64,000 nucleotides of DNA from NCBI GenBank assembly GCA_045613765.1, contig JAZLBO010000022.1, positions 1-64,000 on the forward strand, read 5' to 3'. The translations under genes were made by a program, and so were the position numbers. Below the pieces are notes generated by a model. It had not been told where the DNA came from. It searched no databases and saw only the letters and a list, made by a program, of their open reading frames with translations. Source of the DNA: RGIG4097 sp045613765. Its GTDB lineage: Bacteria > Bacillota > Clostridia > Christensenellales > CAG-917. This document shows positions 59,567 through 64,000 of this stretch, in pieces (within the stretch, counting starts at the first letter, position 1; the number at the start of each line of letters is the position of its first letter).

Positions 59567-62500
59567 TTAGCCTGCGATTGTGATCTTCACTCTTTCGCCA
59601 CTGCCGATTTGGACGTTGATGACTGCGTTGCTTGTGACGGTTGTGGGCATGATTGTTGACACGTATGCGAAGACCTTTGAGAACTTGTCGCCATTTGCGT
59701 GTTTTTCCCAACCTGTACCACCGTTGGTTGCTGCGACAAACGTCACGTTGCCTTCACTGTCAACGACGGGATTTTCCACGGTAAAGGTGACTTTGAGTCC
59801 CTTGGGGAAACTGCCGAGTGAGAGATTGTAGCCTACTGATGCAACTCCGTTGACAACTGCTGATGTGTATGCGCCAGTTGAGTATCTTGTTGCTTTGATC
59901 TTGGGTGATGCCACTCTTTCTTCGTCAACGTAATAGACTGTTGTGATCTTTGACACTGTCATCTTTTGGACGAGGAAAGGAATGTTGAGGTTTTGTGAAC
60001 TTCCGTCAGGACCTGTGAGCACTGCTGTGAGATATGTGATGCCACCGGTGTATGTGGGACGGAAATCTCTCATTGACCATGCAAGTTTGTAGGTGTTGTT
60101 TGTTGTTGAGAATGTGATTTGTTCTGTGCCTGTGGCTGTCTTGACTTCAACTGTCAATGAATTGGGAAGGCTCAATGTTGATGAATAGTATTCATAGGGG
60201 TTGATGTATGTTTGAGTCTTGCCTGTGCTGTCTTGCCACATATAGCCTACGTTTGATGTAAGGCCACTATTTGCGCTTTCAACGATACCTACGGCTGTTC
60301 TGTCAATGATGACGAGTCTTGCTCTTACAGATTGTGTGCCGACGCCAAATTCGCTGCCGTCAAGGATTGCAGTGATGTTGTATGTTCCACCTTGGCAGTT
60401 GACCTTGGCAATGCCGAAGTCCCAAGTGACGGGAACATTGACTGTGTTGCCACCTTCAACAGTGATTGTTGCTCTTGCAGGGAAATACTTGTAGTTGCCT
60501 GTTGAGAGTTGTTCAAAGACGTTGGGTGTGACGAAGGGGTCAAACGTGAAGGTCAAAGTGTTGTCTGTGACTTCCATATAACTTGACACTGCATCACTGT
60601 CAACAAAGTCTGTTGCATCTGCACTGATTGCCACTGCCGTGCCGTCAAGGACGAAGATGGGCACTTTGACTTCTGTTGATGCTCCACCGTTTGACACTGT
60701 TGCATAGACATAGTTGTCGCCACCCTTGACACTGAGTGCTGTTTGGTTTGCGTTCCAATCTACTTCAAGTTGTTGACTGACTGTGTAAACGAAGACGTAT
60801 GTGTTTCTTGCTGTGCCTTGTACGTCAACCACTGTATAGGTCTTTGTTGTTGAATCGTATTGATAGTAGGTGGGTGTGCCAATTCTATCTCCGTTGCCGT
60901 CCACTGCAACTCTGCCGTCAACGACTGTGCCGTTGCCAAGGACTTTGTAGAGATATTCGCCAGTGGTCATGTATCTTGACATTCTATAACTATTTGATGC
61001 AACCTTGTTCCATTCTTCAAGTGAGATGAACTTGCCATCGGGGTAGAAGGTGGTTGTTGCAAGATAGTTGTTGGTATTGTACACACTGTTGCCGTTGTCT
61101 GCATCTTCATATACTTCAAATGAATCATAGAGCAAGTCGTTTGACATATTGTGAGATGCGATTGTGCTGTTGTGTCTTGTGACACTGACCTTCTTCACTG
61201 TAAATGTGAGTTCAAATGAGAAAAGTTCGAAGTCCATTGTGCTATTGGGATAGACACGGGCTGTCACTTTGTATTCATTTGTGACTGTGACGTCAAAGTT
61301 TTGTGAGAGTTGGTCAATGCCGTCAAGGACAACGTAGTAGCGCTTGACTTCACCTGTCTTTGCAAATGTGATGTCAATTTCATTGGGCATTGTTGTGCCT
61401 GCCACTGCAAAGCCATTGTAGAAGATGACTTCTGTGGGCATATTTGTCTTTGCACTGTACACCACATCAACAAGGTTGCCGAGTGTGGTGTCTGTGCCGA
61501 CGTATTTGATTGTGTAAGAACTGCGTGAATCTGTGCGTGTTGCCTTTTCAAATTCAGGTGTGACAAATTCTGCTGATGAAACTTCTCTGCTCAAGACGAC
61601 AACGGGGATATTGACTTGTTGTGTTGCGCCCATTACATAACGGCTATCGTCGTATGTGCCACCAACTGCATCTGCTTCTGCCACTGTGCCGTAGCGCGTG
61701 ATTTCAATGCCGTTTGACATGTAGGTGTACTTGACATAAGTTCCGTCTGTTGAAAGTGCGTATGATCTAAATGTGACCATATAACCGGGGTTTTCATAAC
61801 CCTTTGCACTGATGAGTGAATCATCAGGCCATTCGGGAACAAATGTTGCCACTGTGCCGTCGCTGAGATATGCTTCGATTTCAAGAGGCAATCCAAGGCC
61901 ACCTTCACGGAAGGTATCATAACGATAAGGATCAACTGTGATTGAACGATACATGGGGTTGACGATCTTGTCGATTGTTCTGTCCATGACTTCGCAGTTG
62001 ACTGTCATCTTTTGTGATCCACCGGGATATGTAAATGTGATGTCGAATGCCAATGTCTTGCCGAAGTAGTTGACTGTGTTTGTAAACAAGTCTTGAGGCA
62101 ATGTGTAGTCTGCGTTGACTGTGACGACTTCATAGATTTCTGTGCCGTCTGCTGCAGTGCCAACTGTTGCAAGAACTTGTTGTGCGCCCTTTCCAAAGAG
62201 TGTTGTTTCAACACCGAGAGGATCGATGACAAATGTTTCTGTCATGTTGACGTCTGCATAAGCAATCTTTGTTGCGCTGACTGAAAGCATAACCTTTGTT
62301 TCAAGTTTGACACCGTTTGCACTGATTTCAACGTTGACTGTGCCGTCTTCGTTCAAACCTGATGTGATGTTGCCGTTGTTGTCGTACTTGACTTTCCAGT
62401 TGAGTTTTGCAATGTATGAAACGCTCTTGCTTTCCTTGTCAGGATAGATTGTTGCACTTGTAGGAAGTCCGTTGTAGAACTTGTCTGCTGTCAATGTGTA

Positions 62501-64000
62501 TGCAAGATCACCTGCTGTGCCAAGACCTTCAACTTCGTATGCGTATGCAACTGCGAAGGTATATTCTGCACTCATGATGTTTGCACCAATGTATGCTGTT
62601 CTTGTAAATGTGCCTGCCTCGATTTCATCTGTTGTAGGTGCGCCTGCGCTCCAAACAACGGGGACGCCTTCCTTGGTGGGTGTGCCGTCATTGTACACCA
62701 CGTCTGCCACTGTGGGCAATGAGAACTCGCCAAATGCGTTGTAGATGAGGTTGAGGTTCTTGGGTGCAGTGAGAATTGTATCGACGTTTTCTGCGCCTGA
62801 AACGATTGTTTCACCGTTGTCGCCAACGAGATAAATCTTCACTTCAAATGAATCTCTTGCAGGATAGACGATGCTGCCTTCATTGTAGAATTGGACTTCA
62901 CGGATGACGTATGCACCGTTTTCGTCTGTTCTAAAGACCATCTTGCCGTTTTCTTCCACAAAGTCTGTTGCAAGTGAACCGGGTGTGCTGTCATCAATCC
63001 AGTTGACCTTGACGTTGGTCATTGTTGTTGCAACTTGTTCGCCCTTGACTGTGACTGTTGTGGGAAGTTGCCATGCCTTGAATACGTTGTATTCAAATGA
63101 AGGAACTTCGTTTACGAAGTTGAGTCCTGTGAGTGTGGTGTTGCCACCGAAGAACTTCACTGAACTATCTCCTTCAAGTGTCATTTCTGTGATTGCAAGT
63201 GAAGGAGTTGCAAGTTTGACTCTAAATTCTTGTGCGCCTACGGTTGCGATTGCATATCTGTCGCCACCAACAGAGTTGACTGTAAATCCACCAAGATTCC
63301 AATCACGGACAAATGCCATTTCTGTATATTGTACGCCATCTGTTGTGTATGTGATTGCAACTGCTGTGCCGTTTCTATAATCGCCCCACTCTCCAACTCT
63401 GAAATAGTTTTCAGAGTTGAGAATGTAGTGATATGTTGAAAGGTTGTAGGTCTTGCCGTCAAGGACGTATTCTGCATAGCCACTTGCTGTGTAGTTGTTG
63501 ATGTCTTCAAGTGTTGCTTGTGACAATGTGTCGATTGCGCCACTTGTGATCATATCAACGTTGCTTGTGTTTGCAAGGAACTTGATTGATTTGATGTCCT
63601 TTTGAGGCACTGTAAGTCTAAGTTTGATGACTTGTGCTTGACCGTTGTGTGCGCCGTAAGGTACGCCGTTTGCATCCACCAAGAGATTGCCGTCTGCATC
63701 ACAGGGATTTGCCTCTACCGTTGCGTAGAATGTGCCACCCTTGAAGATGTTGTCAACTTCCTTGGTGTATGTTGCATTGCTGTAGTACTTGACTGTTGAC
63801 CAATCGGGCTTCATTGTGTGGTCAGGTGTTCCCTTTTCCTTGAAGTTGATTGTCAAGATGTTGTACTCATCTGAAAGGTTGTACCACTCAGGATCAAGAG
63901 TATGTTCACGGTTGACTGTAAGTCTATAGACGTTTGCAGTCATTGCTGTGACGTTGATAGGCACGTAAATGGTTTGTTTTCCACTCTTTTCTGTGCCGAT
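59567..64000 (-). CDS. Large Ig-like surface protein (5' end outside window)
   Basis: The frame stays open to the window edge, so at least 1,477 residues are seen and the N-terminus, with any signal peptide, is missing. The sequence is a chain of beta-rich repeats of about 100-150 residues. Each has a (V/I)P(V/T).W or (K)(V)NW-type strand (NVPVTWDFG, GVPVVWSAG, VKVNWIDD), a conserved turn and a following VxVxxR/V strand, like bacterial Ig-like modules. It is rich in Thr, Val, Tyr, Asn and Gly with few Cys. It ends GERVKITIAG with no LPxTG or membrane anchor. It is likely exported and adhesive or structural. An internal GTG at 63964 is not a real start. Confidence 0.7.
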   Translation of the reverse strand: MGTEKSGKQTIYVPINVTAMTANVYRLTVNREHTLDPEWYNLSDEYNILTINFKEKGTPDHTMKPDWSTVKYYSNATYTKEVDNIFKGGTFYATVEANPCDADGNLLVDANGVPYGAHNGQAQVIKLRLTVPQKDIKSIKFLANTSNVDMITSGAIDTLSQATLEDINNYTASGYAEYVLDGKTYNLSTYHYILNSENYFRVGEWGDYRNGTAVAITYTTDGVQYTEMAFVRDWNLGGFTVNSVGGDRYAIATVGAQEFRVKLATPSLAITEMTLEGDSSVKFFGGNTTLTGLNFVNEVPSFEYNVFKAWQLPTTVTVKGEQVATTMTNVKVNWIDDSTPGSLATDFVEENGKMVFRTDENGAYVIREVQFYNEGSIVYPARDSFEVKIYLVGDNGETIVSGAENVDTILTAPKNLNLIYNAFGEFSLPTVADVVYNDGTPTKEGVPVVWSAGAPTTDEIEAGTFTRTAYIGANIMSAEYTFAVAYAYEVEGLGTAGDLAYTLTADKFYNGLPTSATIYPDKESKSVSYIAKLNWKVKYDNNGNITSGLNEDGTVNVEISANGVKLETKVMLSVSATKIAYADVNMTETFVIDPLGVETTLFGKGAQQVLATVGTAADGTEIYEVVTVNADYTLPQDLFTNTVNYFGKTLAFDITFTYPGGSQKMTVNCEVMDRTIDKIVNPMYRSITVDPYRYDTFREGGLGLPLEIEAYLSDGTVATFVPEWPDDSLISAKGYENPGYMVTFRSYALSTDGTYVKYTYMSNGIEITRYGTVAEADAVGGTYDDSRYVMGATQQVNIPVVVLSREVSSAEFVTPEFEKATRTDSRSSYTIKYVGTDTTLGNLVDVVYSAKTNMPTEVIFYNGFAVAGTTMPNEIDITFAKTGEVKRYYVVLDGIDQLSQNFDVTVTNEYKVTARVYPNSTMDFELFSFELTFTVKKVSVTRHNSTIASHNMSNDLLYDSFEVYEDADNGNSVYNTNNYLATTTFYPDGKFISLEEWNKVASNSYRMSRYMTTGEYLYKVLGNGTVVDGRVAVDGNGDRIGTPTYYQYDSTTKTYTVVDVQGTARNTYVFVYTVSQQLEVDWNANQTALSVKGGDNYVYATVSNGGASTEVKVPIFVLDGTAVAISADATDFVDSDAVSSYMEVTDNTLTFTFDPFVTPNVFEQLSTGNYKYFPARATITVEGGNTVNVPVTWDFGIAKVNCQGGTYNITAILDGSEFGVGTQSVRARLVIIDRTAVGIVESANSGLTSNVGYMWQDSTGKTQTYINPYEYYSSTLSLPNSLTVEVKTATGTEQITFSTTNNTYKLAWSMRDFRPTYTGGITYLTAVLTGPDGSSQNLNIPFLVQKMTVSKITTVYYVDEERVASPKIKATRYSTGAYTSAVVNGVASVGYNLSLGSFPKGLKVTFTVENPVVDSEGNVTFVAATNGGTGWEKHANGDKFSKVFAYVSTIMPTTVTSNAVINVQIGSGERVKITIAG

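Overview
The window is a chromosomal segment of a low-to-moderate GC, gut-type Clostridia (Bacillota). Evidence: the alpha/spc/S10 ribosomal gene order, with a KOW RNA-binding protein between infA and map; zinc-type uS14 and bL36; spore-maturation genes spmA/spmB; a two-subunit transketolase; a sialidase-like gene; and AGGAGG-type ribosome binding sites with TTGACA/TATAAT promoters. An uncultured Christensenellales-like lineage would fit, but the sequence alone does not settle it. The left edge cuts a 16S rRNA gene and the right edge cuts a very large surface-protein gene.

Layout. 1-1.5 kb: 16S rRNA (minus, 3' end missing) with a near-consensus promoter. 1.9-4.7 kb: mnmA, a cysteine synthase, a small P-loop kinase and tRNA-Arg. 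4.8-7.3 kb (plus): L-asparaginase and a sialidase-like protein. 7.4-12.8 kb: pyrophosphatase-like and lipid-kinase genes, a dispersed repeat (copy A), gap, an M29 aminopeptidase and fba. 13-18.6 kb: an orphan nucleotidyltransferase, greA-lysS, split transketolase, and a NYN-domain gene behind a possible attenuator. 18.7-19.2 kb: relic of an IS30-type transposase. 20-24.3 kb: a heterodimeric ABC exporter plus a YunG-like protein. 24.3-30.3 kb is accessory: two paralogous unknown genes bracketing an ECF sigma/anti-sigma pair, a membrane protein, a candidate toxin/immunity pair, a hairpin-rich element beside tRNA-Ser, and small unknown or membrane proteins. 30.5-32.2 kb: a small-multidrug-export family protein and a TtcA-like enzyme. 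32.3-48.0 kb: 32 uninterrupted minus-strand genes from rpsJ to rplQ, transcribed from a strong promoter at about 48.0 kb. 48.6-54.9 kb: an unknown modular protein, a PH-like membrane protein, rsmA, a TatD-linked radical SAM protein, tatD and metG. 55-56.2 kb: spmAB. 56.3-56.9 kb: repeat copy B (inverted relative to copy A) and a nested three-tier inverted repeat. 56.9-59.3 kb: an SPFH / zinc-ribbon / DUF1858 operon. 59.6-64.0 kb: the truncated Ig-like surface protein.

The genes are mostly housekeeping: translation (ribosomal proteins, tRNAs, metG, lysS, mnmA, ttcA, rsmA), central carbon metabolism (gap, fba, tkt) and transcription (rpoA, greA, an ECF sigma factor). The less explained items are the dispersed repeat with interchangeable hairpin modules, the sigma-flanking paralogues, the candidate toxin/immunity pair, and several structured intergenic elements inside or upstream of operons. 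No CRISPR array, intact transposon or prophage was seen. All family assignments come from reading motifs by eye. No database search was run.
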